DNA of 64,000 nucleotides from Phoronis australis (lineage: Eukaryota > Phoronida > Phoronidae), in assembly GCA_002633005.1 (NCBI GenBank), contig NMRA01000235.1, positions 462,024-526,023 of the forward strand, read 5' to 3'. Position numbers and translations under genes: made by a program. Below the pieces are notes generated by a model. The model was not told the origin of the DNA. It did not search any database and was given only the letters and a program-made list of their open reading frames with translations. Positions within the stretch are counted from its first letter, which is position 1, and the number at the start of each line of letters is the position of its first letter. Below, one piece after another: positions 25,735 to 37,353 of the stretch.

Positions 25735-26210
25735 TTTAGAAAAAAAAAATGTATTTCAACATTTCTTTGATCATCTCTTATCACAAAACTTCACGTATCG
25801 TCGACAATTTGGATTCATGCCTGGTAACATCACTGTGTCCCAACTTACAGTAATTGAACATGAAATCTACCTCCGGTTTGAGCAAGGGTACAGCTGGAGA
25901 TGCGTGTCATTAGACATTGCGTCAGCTTTATATGTCATCCCCATGATCTGCTTCTACGTAAAGTACAATCTTACGGTTTCTCAGACACTCTCCTCTTGCT
26001 TTTAAAATTTGATTTTGGAATGCTGAACATAAATGAGGGAGTTTTCTCCCCCTCATCAACACCAGGTTTTGTAGATGCTGGAGAACCACAGGGTAGCGTA
26101 CTAGGCCCCTTTACTCTTGTTATTGCATATTAATCATCTTACAGACACAACTAACTCCGGAACACTGTTATATGCTGATGACACTGTTTTTTAAACTCAT
26201 TTTCTAAAGA

Positions 26211-29200
26211 GCATCCTTATGGCTCATAACCATTAAAATCTGACCTAAAACAAACTGTATGGGCCGGATTCCCTATACGTGCTGGTGCAGTAACACAAAG
26301 CGTCAAAGAGCTCACTGCAGATGTTGAAGCCATTCATTTCATAGATTTGAAACTACGGGAAAGTACAACTAGTGCTGCACTGTGTGTTTATCTCCTTTAA
26401 ACCCTAACTTTCACGCAGCGCGGCTAGATCTGCTCGTCAAATCATCGTGAAACTTAAACCAACATGTAGAGCTAACAGCCGGTGGGTGTGCATTCAAAAT
26501 CCGGTAACTAACAGAACCCCACCTTGCCCTTTGCAGCCCTTAAAGTGAAAGACAATCTCATCAACGTGAAGCTGTTGCCAAATTTCCACCTTTTGCTGCA
26601 AAGAAAAGTCTGATGTTGGTTTAAAAACAAAACGCTCACCGTATCTTTTTTTTCTCGACATATCTCGGGAGATAATGACCTTCGCAGCAAGAAAGTTTGT
26701 TTTGATGGAATTAACTCAGTAAAAACATAAAACGAAATAAAGTCGGGATGCGGTATCTAATCCTTTTACTCGAAATTGAACTCGAAATTATGTTTGACAT
26801 TTTCTACTCTAATTTCCTGCGAACTCAACATAAGTGTCTTGCTGTATTCTTTGCTCGAGTACATACAGACTTAAGTTGTATAATTTTTAGTTCTGAACCC
26901 AGCATTTAGCTAAAAGTTTGACATGGAACTCGATATTTCGAGCTTTAATCGAGTTTGTAGCACGAATATCAGGGTCATAAGTTGCAAACTTGGGCTAGAA
27001 ACACATATAGGTAACCTAAAGTGTGTTCTAGGACAGCTTAATAACAACGTGAGTTCGCATAAAAGTAGAAGATAAATTGCCAAAATAATTTCAAGTTCGT
27101 TTCGAGTACAAAGATTAGATACGGGTCAAAATTCCTATATATTCCTCTGATGGATTGAAAAATGGTTGAAAAAAGAAACTGGCCAATGCTTGCAGGCGAG
27201 GCAACAAGGCGTATAAGACAACTACATAACTTTAAGAGCAGAATATCAATCGCCAACATTTTCTACTCGTCTAAAGAACATCATTTACGCCCAGAACAGT
27301 ATAGTGTTTTATAGACACACATTTTGCGTCGGAGTTGATTTTGCACTTTTTTATCCCACGTTGGCCCAACAATATGTAATTAGAATACAGCTTAGCACCG
27401 ACGCTAAACGGAGCTGAAGGTCCACCGAAGGGCTTTTCACCAGTTGACGAAATGGGTATAATTCAAAACAAAGTGAGTATAATTCTTTGTCAGTGTGTTA
27501 ATAATTATCAAATCAAATGCACTTAAGATGTTCAGAAGTACACTAACTGCCTTACTTTATCAAGTTTATCTTTGTTTTCTATTCCTCTAACATCAACTAA
27601 TCAGATAATCGTCAAACAAATGCTTACCCACTGTTTTTTCTGTTTAAGTAATTGTTCGGAATAAACTCGACGCAAGAGTGATGCCATAATCGCGCGCCTT
27701 GTTGAATTCGTGAATTGACAAGCAATAGAGAGGTATCGCAAAGCGACGTGAACGTGAAATATGACGCATAGTTAGAAGGAAGTTTTATTTGATTCTGAAT
27801 AAATTTTGCATAGTTTTTCTTGAGTTGTTGATTATCGTCACAAATAATTCATCAGCAAAAAGTAAACTGATATTTTCACACGAAACTCAAAAAATCACCC
27901 GCTGGGACGCTGCTTATCGTGACATATTTATTGGGGTCATGTGACCTTCTTCAAATTGTCAGAATAAGTACCTTTAGTGTGAAAGGTCTGAGGTCGGGTC
28001 CCAGTGATACCTGTTTGAGCCGAGGCAACATTGATACCCAGGCTTCGCCATCGTCGGACAAATAGATGCCGGTGCAACCAGTCCGTATCAACAATTTGCA
28101 CTGATGTGAATGTTGGATAGCCAGCCAGCTGTCTGCTAGCCAATACTCTGCAACTTTTAAAGAGTTGGTTAGTTACCGACTTAAACTATATGAAAACTAT
28201 CGTACCGCTGTGTACTGAGCTACGTTGGACCCGAAATTTCATACAGCCCACTGACTACTAAGGTACAGTAGTTGAGCTCGTAATGTCGTCGTGAAAGTTA
28301 CTTCGGCCTTTAAAGTTAACGGACCTGCAGGGGTGCATGTAAGATGTAGTAGTCAACAGACATTTGCCGTGTTTGTTGTAGCCGTTAAAGTGGTAAATAT
28401 CCAAATACTCGTAACTTTGTGGCATAAATCACCGCTTTTAGTAGGAAAAAAATTGTGGTCTCTTTTCCAAAACAGCATGCTCGCGACACAGCTCACGCGC
28501 CATTTCTTGAACTTTTGTGACCTCTTTCAGGAAACGATGGCAGCTGCGCCGCAGCAAGGTTTGTCTAAAATTCTGTTTTCTGCTTTCAAAATACTAAAAA
28601 CCTGTAACGAAATGAAACAAGTTCAAATAATTTGCTGTGACATATACGCGACAATGTGCAGGCGGGGAAGAACAGTGACGAAAGAATAGGGGGCAAACAA
28701 ACTCGTGAAGAGCAGGTGACGTACATGTAATTGCCAAAACCCGACTCAGTCAAGACAACGCATCGCAATTTTTAACAACAGCCGGTTAACGACAGGACAT
28801 TTCCAACACCGGTAAATAAGTCAGTTTACTCAACGAAGCTTTGACATTAATGTTTAGTCATTTTCGTACAGATTTTTCCCACACCGTCTATTTAATATAC
28901 GACTTTGAACCAAAGCTAACATAACTGATGGAATGTGATGACCATCCTTGTAGAAGACACCCATTTCGAAGAAATTAAATAACCAGGGGCCATAAAAAAG
29001 GAAGGGCAAACCTTTTACAGCACTGTGGCAAAAGGAAAAATTAAGAACGGCTGATACAATGATAAAATGCCGATGTAACCTCTTCACGATATGGCAAAGC
29101 AATGTGTGATAAGCAGTCGAAGCCCCACCAGCCACTTCACTGACAGTTCGGAAAATAAGCGATCGCTGTTAGGATTTCAGTCTTTGGACAAAAATGTGAA

Positions 29201-29514
29201 TCCAATTTTGGTTTAGTACGCAACTCGGGCAAATGTGATTTCTATTTGTATGTTGAACCTGGTTAACTGCTGTCCCATTTTTATTGAACGAGACAATTCA
29301 CGTTGGAGTTACAGGCCTTAGAGTAAACGCAAACTGAATAAAGGAGCTCATGGCATCCAGCTATCATAGTACAACTAGTTTACAAAAAATCTAAAAGCCA
29401 CTCTGCCAATGCAACATCTTTTGTTTTCATTTTCATTCCCATCACATCTAACACAACTTGGTCAACTAAAATTAGTCAATTTTCAGTTAACTTAGCGTTT
29501 AGATTTAATATGTT
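26211..29514. other. spacer, no gene recognised
   Basis: An ATG-initiated minus-strand frame at 27259 begins with a hydrophobic, signal-like stretch, but no phase 1 donor follows it, so it was not accepted as the missing signal exon. Otherwise nothing recognised. Confidence 0.35.
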
Positions 29515-29609
29515 GTGTTTTACAGTGTCAGAATATAGACTGACACTGTTTTTAGTTGACTTTTTGCATTGTTTTGTTTTGCTGTTCTAATTGATTGGCA
29601 TGACACCTG

Positions 29610-29735
29610 AGTTAAGTACAGTGATGATGTAATTTGTTTACTACAGAATAGTATAGAACTTTCTAGAAGACTGAGGTCAGTACAGTAGTGATGTAATTTG
29701 TTCACTACAATATAGTGTGGAATTTCCTAGATGAC
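29610..29735. repeat. 63-64-bp imperfect tandem duplication in the LTR-like module
   Basis: Two adjacent units starting GAGTTAAGTACAG and GAGGTCAGTACAG share TGATGTAATTTGTT and the TCTAGAAGACT / CCTAGATGACT end. Confidence 0.8.
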
Positions 29736-29861
29736 TCTAGCATGACAGTGATTAATGCAGTTTGGAATACTCTAGAGACTAGTATATGGTTGTAGAATGA
29801 TTGGGTAGATTCAGGAAATTTCTAGAATGTGCTTAAATTGATGAAAAGTTCTAGAACAATG

Positions 29862-29885
29862 TTTTAATCTATAAATACACATGGA
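29862..29885 (+). promoter_or_regulatory. TATA-box-like sequence in the LTR-like module
   Basis: TCTATAAATACACATGG conforms to the TATAAA consensus and lies about 260 bp upstream of an AATAAA signal, as expected if the module is an LTR promoter. No transcript evidence. Confidence 0.4.
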
Positions 29886-30411
29886 CATGTCTGTGGGTCA
29901 GTTAATCAGAAGAAAGCAGTTAAGCAGTTACAGTGAAGAGAATCAGCAGTTACAGCGAGAGTCAATATAGGGCCAGCTGTAGAGACAGCAGGTTATTGAA
30001 TCAACGAGTTGCTGGACGTGTCTCAGAAGTTCATCACAAGTCAAGGCTTCACAGCACTGGCTGGAGCAAAAAACAGACATTACTACGGACGTTTTATTTG
30101 AGTAGGCTTGTGAACTTACGGTCGACATTAATAAAGGATTAACTCGAACCAGTCTTCAGTCAATCGTCGCACCGATCAAGCTATTAGCACCAGTCAGCAA
30201 TAACCTGCGCCCGCCCACATACGGGGAAAAACATGACATACAGCAAAGCTCCCTCCATTTCTTTTTTCTCCATTTCAAACTTTTCCCCTCCAGTGTTTTT
30301 CCTTGCCCTCGCATTTTTAGCTCTGCATCTTGATTTTCTTTATGAAAGTTCATATACAGTTGTGTGTGAGTTGAGATCGCATATCGCTTTTTGGGAGCAA
30401 CATTGCTCGCT

Positions 30412-30475
30412 CATGGGCACTGCACCATAGGGGGCTGGGGGCTGTAGCCCCCACTTTTTTCAGTGCTGCGCCGCC
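30412..30475 (-). repeat. GC-rich short interspersed element 'B' with GGGGGCT.TAGCCCCC palindrome
   Basis: Contains ATAGGGGGCTGGGGGCTG then TAGCCCCCACTTTTTTCAG, GTGCTGCGCCGCCC. Other copies: 55850-55915, 55918-55990 (opposite orientation) and 63383-63445. It stands out sharply from AT-rich surroundings. Confidence 0.8.
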
Positions 30476-31780
30476 CATATAGCTACATGTACGTATAAAA
30501 ACATTGTGTCAACTCCTCATCACAACCAAAATATGAAGAGCAACTACAGAACAGAGCATCCCTTATGATTTGATTATTTTATTGCTTACATGAATATATG
30601 TTAAATTTTGCAGAGTCTTAAAAGAATTATGTTGTATTTAATTCTGCTGCTTTTTACTACAGATGTACAAGATAGAAATGTACGTTGAGTGTGAAAAGTC
30701 TTTTCCACAAACTCCTGCGAAAACCGTTCTTTTTGTACATGACTGTAAGCAGTTAAAATGACAATACAAATCATATCTTTTAAATATGCATTTTAGTTTT
30801 AAAAAGTCTTCCGAAAAGACCGACTAATCGTACTATCTGTTAGACAGGTCACGTGAGTTAACACACGGATTGCATATTTCTCACTGAAGTTCACATCAAT
30901 AATGCCACAGACAGCAAAAAAGATACATGCATCATAGTTACAGTATCTTTAGTAAGCCAGAAATTTTCGTAACCCCCCGTGATGCATCGGCAATGCCGTC
31001 AGTCATTCTTTACTCATCCAGTAACTACATGTACATACTTTATCTTGAGAAACACCCACTGGTGCTCGATTTCCAGCGCTCGATACTATAAAAATTGCCA
31101 GGTGGCATTTTCAATACCCATGCTTAACATATTAATTCCAGTCAAACAAACTTTCGGACGTTTTTCAGAGCCAAATTGATGTCCTGGTCATCAAAGTAAA
31201 AGGTTTTGACATTGCTCTTACAAGATACAATTTCAATACTCTCAAATTGCATGTCCAAAAACAAAGTTCTTACTGCGTGCATTTACGGCGTTACTGTTCT
31301 TCAACACCGACTTTGCGAGTCTTTAAAGCGCACGGCTATTTGCCGCAGTAAAACTTGAATCAGTGCTCTCTAACATGCACATGCTTCCGAGTATTTATGC
31401 TTGCAACATAAAAAGGGAAAAATACTCTTTGGAAAAGTATCTGTTAAATTACTAGGACTAACTTCCTACATGTCACTCGTCAAAGTCCGTTAAGGTTCAA
31501 ACTAATTCCGAGTGGAAACTTTCTCCATATTCTCGCAGTCCAAAATTTGCAAATTAGCTCGACATTTGAAACACACCTTGCCTAGAACTAACACGAAATG
31601 CTGCTCTAGCCGAATGACGTATTGATGTGCAGCAACAAATCTGTTCAAGTTTCTTAACAAAAACTGAGGGACCTATACTGTTTGCATAATCAGCAATAAA
31701 TTCTCCAAAGAAATGAAAATCCTCTAATAATCCCCGACTGCGTGCGGGTTTCCATCGAGTAATTCGACTCTGGTCCTTAA
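30476..31780. other. spacer, nothing recognised
   Basis: AT-rich, with TACATGTAC palindromes; no exon, RNA gene or transposon end seen before the TIR element at 31781. Confidence 0.4.
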
Positions 31781-32044
31781 AGGATAAGGCAACCTTTTTC
31801 CATGTCATTTTGAGCTAAAATAAGGTTGGTTGGTTATCCTAGACGTATTTTCCACTTAATTACAGCTTTTCGTAATTTTATTAATTACTCGTCCGCTCTT
31901 CCGGAAGTGACGTTTTAGGAGGCAAGCATTTCGCGCCAATTTTTTTCATATAGTCCGACTGTGAGAGCTGCCGAGTCAGTCATTGTTCTACCTCGGTTGT
32001 GTAAAGTTCCGTCGTCGTTTGCTTTCATTTACTAGTCATTCAAT

Positions 32045-32515
32045 ATGCCACACAGTTGCTGCGTAATTATCGGCTCACGCGCGCTTTGAGGAGTACTTTG
32101 CATCCCTTTCCGATGGATGACACACTTCGCCGTACTTGGCTCGTTCGTGTGAAGAACGCAGCGTTACCCGTCCACGCAACGTTCAAAGCAGTGGAGATTT
32201 ACCGTGTGTATGACAAGCACTTTCTGCCGTCCGATTACGAAAGGGATTTGTACGCTGAACTGATGAAGGTCCCTGCGAAACAACGTCTGAAGAAGGTTGT
32301 CATTCCGTCTGTGTTGATTCCCGGCAGTGCCCCGTCGCCACCCTCGAGAAGGGCGTATTTGAAGCGAGAAGCCTCGCGAGCTGTGGCCAATACAGTGACT
32401 GGAGCCAGTGGAGGCACTTGTCACCCTTGCCTCCGAACGTACCCCCAGAGCGTGCAATTCCTGGAACCAGTAGTGATTCGCTCTGTGCTGTTTTCTCCAG
32501 CCCAGAGCCTCTAAG
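32045..32515 (+). pseudogene. THAP-type zinc-finger protein, frameshifted
   Basis: ATG at 32045 starts MPHSCCVIIGS, matching the MP..C.V..C opening of THAP domains, but a stop follows after four residues and the frame shifts. From about 32095 the other frame continues HPFPMDDTLRRTWLVRVKN (the F.FP.d..lr..W block) and YRVYDKHFLPSDYERD, which corresponds to the VCS.HF....F block with the zinc-ligand Cys replaced by Tyr. A tail with IPSVLIP and Ser/Pro-rich residues follows to the stop at 32515. THAP domains bind DNA via a C2CH zinc site; here two of the four ligands are lost or out of frame, so the copy is dead. It lies inside the TIR element. Confidence 0.7.
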
Positions 32516-32769
32516 CAGCCCTGCATCGATATTGAGTAGTGGGAGTGATCAGGCTCAGTTCGACACCCAGTGGAGGACAGTTCGTCGTCCAGTCAACAGA
32601 TCGGTGAGCCAAAGTTTGATAAGTTTATTGTGGACTTGTCTAAAGTGTTGGAGCTATTTAGAAGGTGCCAGGTGTGTAGCGAGGGAGTCACACGACACGA
32701 TGTAAGCAGTTCTGGTGCTCAGGTCACCATCTAGTGGGAGTGTGTCGAGGGACACTCTGGCAAGTGGGA

Positions 32770-33118
32770 CAGTTGTTCCTCTGTCCGTGGTATGCCGGAA
32801 GTCCATTTAACCATGTCCAGTAGTGGCTTGACCTCGTCGATTTCTGAACAGCACAAGCATTCCATTGAGGTAGGCATAACAACGAACACTGCATTTGCAC
32901 CAAGATGTGTCACCACGTCTGTCCTAAGTACATGTAGCCGCCTCGTTTCTCTCAACAGCTGCCTGTGCCTGTGCGTACTCTGCCTCGTTATACTCGGGCT
33001 CAAACATGTACCCACCCACTGAATGTCCGTGAAAACATTCCTCGTCACCACTGCTGTGAACAAGGTCTCCGTCACTCACACTACTGTCACTGTGATACGG
33101 GTCACCGACTCCAGCCAT
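32770..33118 (-). pseudogene. P2RX7-type zinc-binding (P2X7 intracellular-like) protein, broken
   Basis: ATG at 33118 begins MAGVGDPYHSDSSVSDGD, an acidic serine-rich leader, then GGYMFEPEYNEAEYAQAQ. A TAG follows AATCT at about 32926. The frame continues as DTSWCKCS, then after a one-base shift VVMPTSMECLCCSEIDEV. The W.C..C..MPT..EC.CC.EI pattern is that of the cysteine-rich domain shared by the P2X7 receptor ballast region and many cnidarian and fish multicopy proteins. It converges on the THAP pseudogene within the same TIR element, suggesting the parent transposon carried both. The stop and frameshift rule out a product. Confidence 0.65.
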
Positions 33119-33452
33119 TTTCAGCTTACAACACACTAAACAATCCCTAAATCCAACGTAGTTGAGTTCTCTACTAAGCTATCTTGCCGCCGAATACTCG
33201 CCGATGGAAAGTGGTGGCGACAATTGTTGAAAAACAGCACAAAACAAAAGTAGAATAGAACAGATTCGCACGGTAAAGTGAACGCAAAACCAAGTGGCGG
33301 GAAACTCTTGCCTCCTAAAACGTCACTTCCGGATTAGCGGACGGGTAATCTATAAAATTACGAAAAGCTGCAATTAAGTGGAAAATATGTCTAGGATAAC
33401 CAACCAACCTTATTTTAGCTCAAAATGACATGGAAAAAGGTTGCCTTCGCCT

Positions 33453-34515
33453 TTAATACTTAAATGTACCCTACAGGGAAAAATAGGTGAGTAACAATGC
33501 GACACGTGATCCCTTTACTCGTACGCTGTACATGTATCCATGTCGTCTCTGTTAACTTTCTTTCAAACTAATAAAACAAATTCGGCATTCACTATATAGG
33601 GTGCGTAACACTGTCAAACCCTCTTGACCACCTGGAATATTTTTGTTAGTTGTCGCTTCAGCTGGAACAAGTATCCATTTGATTTGCGCCTTTAAATCTT
33701 ACGGCGTAGACTGGAAGGCAATAACTACGCGAGGTGATTGAGGAGAAGATGAGAAAGTTTGCCAACCGCAGTTTCACGTCTACCCGTTTAGGTGACTACG
33801 GCATAGAACATCGGCCCTAGGGAACCTATACCCAGGGAAACAGCGTCATAGTAAATTATCAGTTCTGGGCTACATCGGTTCAGGAGTAAACACAAACTAA
33901 ACATTGCGTATTTTGTAACCGCCGGGAATCTTATTTCATAGTCAAATAAACCATTGGCATCCGGGCGCTTTATAGAGCCAAACCGTTTTACTCTTTCATT
34001 TACGATTGTTGCTGTTCTCTTTTGATGTGCAGCTTTGGAGTGGTGCGCACGCGTGAGTTTCCACACATGGATGGCTGGAGTAGGCCTACACTTTACGTCA
34101 GTTGGCAACAACTTTGTGCGCGACATATGAATGTTAAGTCGCGCACCTCCATGGCCCTGGAAACACTTAAGCGACTCAAACTACTCTCCTGAAAGTAAAG
34201 ATGTGACTGTCGTTCGGTTATCAATATGGTTTTCATTTTCATAATTTTGTCTTTTGTCAGGGCGCACATTTCCAACGCGGAATCGTCTGCTTCGACAGCT
34301 TCAGCGCTAACAGGAGGACATGCCACTCTGCAATATCAGGGAATCTAGCCGAAATTCTTAGCCAATCAAACGGGATCATTCCGATGTGTCCCATGTCTCT
34401 TGTTTTATGTTTCTCGTTTAAGTATACCAGGTTCCATGTTTCCCGTGTTCCATGTGTTCAATTTTCTGTGCCTGGCACATCACATTATTTCCTTGGCCAG
34501 CATCGGTGTATATTA
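33453..34515. other. spacer, nothing recognised
   Basis: Between two TIR elements. Low-complexity TCCCATG / TTCCATGT words occur at 34385-34460. Confidence 0.4.
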
Positions 34516-36179
34516 GTCGGTGGGCCAGATTTTGTAGGGCCTCTAGAAAATGGTTTTTGTGAGTACTTTAGGGGGGCAATTTTATTTTGATGTTTTTTAA
34601 TTCATTTATTAGAGTGTTTTCAAAATCTAAAAAGTTCCCACATATAAAGTTGCACATTTTTGAGAAATTTGAGTTTGAAGTAACATAATAATCACCAAAG
34701 AGCTTACTAAACTTATATTTGTAAAAACAACAGTTTTGGTGACTTTTTTGTAAAACAAGTAATATGGTCCCATCAGTGCCATTGTATTGAACAATATTAC
34801 ACTCACATTACACGTTTTACTATTGTAAATTAATTGTAAACAGTGAAATTTAAAAAACGTAAAGAGACACCTAGTGGCAAAAATGCAAACTAAGTCTNNN
34901 NNNNNNNNNNNNNNNNNNNNNNNNNNNNNNNNNNNNNNNNNNNNNNNNNNNNNNNNNNNNNNNNNNNNNNNNNNNNNNNNNNNNNNNNNNNNNNNNNNNN
35001 NNNNNNNNNNNNNNNNNNNNNNNNNNNNNNNNNNNNNNNNNNNNNNNNNNNNNNNNNNNNNNNNNNNNNNNNNNNNNNNNNNNNNNNNNNNNNNNNNNNN
35101 NNNNNNNNNNNNNNNNNNNNNNNNNNNNNNNNNNNNNNNNNNNNNNNNNNNNNNNNNNNNNNNNNNNNNNNNNNNNNNNNNNNNNNNNNNNNNNNNNNNN
35201 NNNNNNNNNNNNNNNNNNNNNNNNNNNNNNNNNNNNNNNNNNNNNNNNNNNNNNNNNNNNNNNNNNNNNNNNNNNNNNNNNNNNNNNNNNNNNNNNNNNN
35301 NNNNNNNNNNNNNNNNNNNNNNNNNNNNNNNNNNNNNNNNNNNNNNNNNNNNNNNNNNNNNNNNNNNNNNNNNNNNNNNNNNNNNNNNNNNNNNNNNNNN
35401 NNNNNNNNNNNNNNNNNNNNNNNNNNNNNNNNNNNNNNNNNNNNNNNNNNNNNNNNNNNNNNNNNNNNNNNNNNNNNNNNNNNNNNNNNNNNNNNNNNNN
35501 NNNNNNNNNNNNNNNNNNNNNNNNNNNNNNNNNNNNNNNNNNNNNNNNNNNNNNNNNNNNNNNNNNNNNNNNNNNNNNNNNNNNNNNNNNNNNNNNNNNN
35601 NNNNNNNNNNNNNNNNNNNNNNNNNNNNNNNNNNNNNNNNNNNNNNNNNNNNNNNNNNNNNNNNNNNNNNNNNNNNNNNNNNNNNNNNNNNNNNNNNNNN
35701 NNNNNNNNNNNNNNNNNNNNNNNNNNNNNNNNNNNNNNNNNNNNNNNNNNNNNNNNNNNNNNNNNNNNNNNNNNNNNNNNNNNNNNNNNNNNNNNAGAGT
35801 TCCACAGTCAATCAGATTTCGTCAGGAAGCTTTCCTAAGCTTCTTTAGGCTCTGACATCACAATTTTGTGCTGTTTGATAAACCTTGAATTATACAGGCA
35901 TCACACTCCATGGGAGCAGCCATATTGAAGTAACTAAGCACAACAATACAATCTGGCTCTCTGATTGGTCAATTCCATAGAAAAGCGCCATCAAGTGGCA
36001 GGAATGTGCATCATATTTTATGCAACAAAAACACCTTTTTTAAAAAAAATGTGCAAGTGTAGACGTGGGAACTTTTTGGAATTTGATTTATGGGTATATT
36101 ATCTAGCCACATAGAAAAAACTAAGTTGCCCCCCCAAAGTACTCACAAGGGTGAACGCTATGAGATCTGGCCCACCGAC
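34516..36179. mobile_element. TIR element flanked by TA, interior unsequenced
   Basis: The left end GTCGGTGGGCCAGAT (34516) and the right end, read in reverse, GTCGGTGGGCCAGAT (36179) are identical for 15 bases. Similarity continues through GTGAGTACTTTRGGGGGGCAA and AAAAAGTTCCCAC to a TTGCACATTTTT block, giving arms of about 150 bp. Each end is preceded by TA, consistent with a TA target duplication as in Tc1/mariner-type elements. The 898-base N gap sits inside, so any transposase cannot be judged. Confidence 0.8.
34898..35795. other. assembly gap (898 N)
   Basis: A run of N. Two long frames predicted through it on either strand consist almost entirely of unknown residues and are not genes. 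Confidence 1.
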
Positions 36180-37342
36180 TATATGAGATGCTATCTGAAT
36201 TCCAATACAGCGATATTGCTGATTTACTTGACAAAATCTCTTGTGAATTATTTTGCCTTTTATCATGTTTAGAAGGGCGACTCAAAATGGTCATTTGTAC
36301 CAAATATTTCAATTTCGTATAAAACCTGCACATACAGTGGTGTACTGTCTGTGGTTGGAATGGTTTGTACGTTTTGGCTAAATATACCGGTTGAATGACC
36401 TCGTAAGTGCATGTTAAAAAATTAACTGAGCACCCTCGAGAACGTAAAAATCGACCCGGTACTCACTGAATCCGGGTCTCACACATCCGAAATCTATAAA
36501 TGGAAGTGGGACCTATAGAATCCGGAATACACATAACCGGGGGAATAAAGCAAGCGGACGCATACAACCCTGGACACAAAGCTACGCTTACTTTTTGAAC
36601 TGCTCTCGCTTGCTGATTCTGCATAAGCAACTTAATTCAATCACTTCTGCAGCATGGCCCTCAGTCATCACGGAACTCGCGGAATCACAAAGTTAGTTTT
36701 GGCTTACCGGCTGGTCGATTCCTGCTTGTATAATACAGCTAACCAAATGTCGCGCATAATACACCGAATAGCATGTATTATAGTGAAATTGGGGATCACG
36801 GACTTATTGGCCACTATGTTCAAAAGTAAACTAGTTGGTTTTCAAGAGGTGACCTGCTTCGTGATTGCTTAGAGGTAGTTTCTGAGAAATAATATAAAGA
36901 GAGATTGCCTGAAGCCATGTTCTTCAATCTTCTTTCGCTTTGACGCAACGGCCTTAAGTTATTCGAGATTTTCCGATTGTAGGTTTGGCAGTTGCAGTTG
37001 GGTGTCTGGGTCGTTAGTGACAAACTTGCCTGTTGATGAAAAATATATTCGATCATCAAAGTGTAACATAAACGGGCTTTATACTGACAATAAGACAATC
37101 GATTCAGTCACTAAATGTCATTTCCCCATAATGTGTATCAAATTGCAAAGTTTTTACCATTAGTACAAAGCCTTTCTTATGAAAGGAAAAGTTAATGTCA
37201 CACAGTGAGAAAGGACAGGTATTTATACTAGATGCTTTTGGTTTTCATTTCACAGGGATATAGTTTCAATGGCTTATAGAAACGCTAGTAGAAAAGGTCC
37301 AGTTTCGCTCCGCGGTCTTCCTCCATGTAACCTCATTCAGCC
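36180..37342. other. spacer; presumed 3' flank of the unknown minus-strand gene
   Basis: Contains a second copy (36952-37015) of the repeat seen at 22607-22670. Otherwise nothing recognised. Confidence 0.4.
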
Positions 37343-37353
37343 TCAACTAGATC
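37343..37353 (-). CDS. last coding bases of an unrecognised gene
   Basis: A good acceptor (GTTTACCTTCCAG) at the minus-strand position ending 37354 is followed by GATCTAGTTGA. Joined in phase 1 to the exon at 37680..37530 this gives Gly-Ser-Ser and a TGA stop. Confidence 0.4.

Larger units (their letters stand above)
24060..26210 (+). mobile_element. degenerate APE-type non-LTR retrotransposon (CR1/Jockey-like), interrupted twice
   Basis: Pieces of one LINE polyprotein lie in order. 24087-24240 contains a 2A-like DVKVNPGP motif followed by LRILFINI, the usual lead-in to the endonuclease. 25000-25246 is linker-like. 25437-25493 reads VMIPIHKK and DIANYRPIA, an RT motif. 25735-26200 carries QFGFMPGN, PQGSVLGP and LYADDT, the RT fingers/palm and catalytic box. 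Most of the endonuclease is missing. A family 'A' repeat (24265-24985) and a 240-bp segment (25496-25734) split the frame, and further stops and shifts make it dead. The intact-looking YADD shows this was once a functional RT. Exact clade needs a tree. Confidence 0.75.
29515..30220 (+). mobile_element. LTR-like promoter module, possibly a solo LTR
   Basis: A TG-rich start at about 29511 (TGTTGTGTTTTACAGTGTC) is followed by a 63-64-bp imperfect tandem duplication (29610-29672 and 29673-29735; shared GTGATGTAATTTGTT). Then come TCTAGA-rich sequence, a good TATA box (TCTATAAATACACATGG at about 29868), a transcribed-region-like stretch with repeated CAGTTAAGCAGTTACAG words, and an AATAAAGG signal near 30131. 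This order (U3 enhancer duplication, TATA, polyadenylation signal) is that of an LTR. No second LTR, primer site or gag/pol frame is visible, and the ends are not fixed. Confidence 0.4.
31781..33452. mobile_element. DNA transposon with about 158-bp TIRs, carrying broken THAP and P2RX7-type genes
   Basis: The left end begins AGGATAAGGCAACCTTTTTC. The right end on the other strand begins AGGCGAAGGCAACCTTTTTC. The arms run to about 31939 and from about 33295, including shared blocks GTTGGTTGGTTATCCTAGAC and GGAAGTGACGTTTTAGGAGG. Both ends are flanked by TTAA (31777-31780 and 33453-33456), so the target duplication is TTAA or the TA within it. The 1672-bp element holds two convergent pseudogenes but no catalytic DDE/RNaseH domain, so it is a non-autonomous or deleted copy. 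THAP domains are the DNA-binding end of P-element-type transposases, though TTAA is unlike the 8-bp duplication of classical P elements. Confidence 0.85.

Noticed and set aside
27038-27259. ATG-started minus-strand frame with a hydrophobic N-terminus, as the missing signal exon
   Set aside because: No phase 1 donor follows the hydrophobic stretch, so it cannot join exon 21812 in frame; there is also no homology to the plus-strand signal exon.
28536-28559. Mini-exon ATGGCAGCTGCGCCGCAGCA flanked by CAG and GTTTGT
   Set aside because: Too short to support without transcripts, and nothing coding is linked to it.
34627-35848. Very long frames on both strands (324 and 394 codons)
   Set aside because: They consist almost entirely of unknown residues across the N gap.
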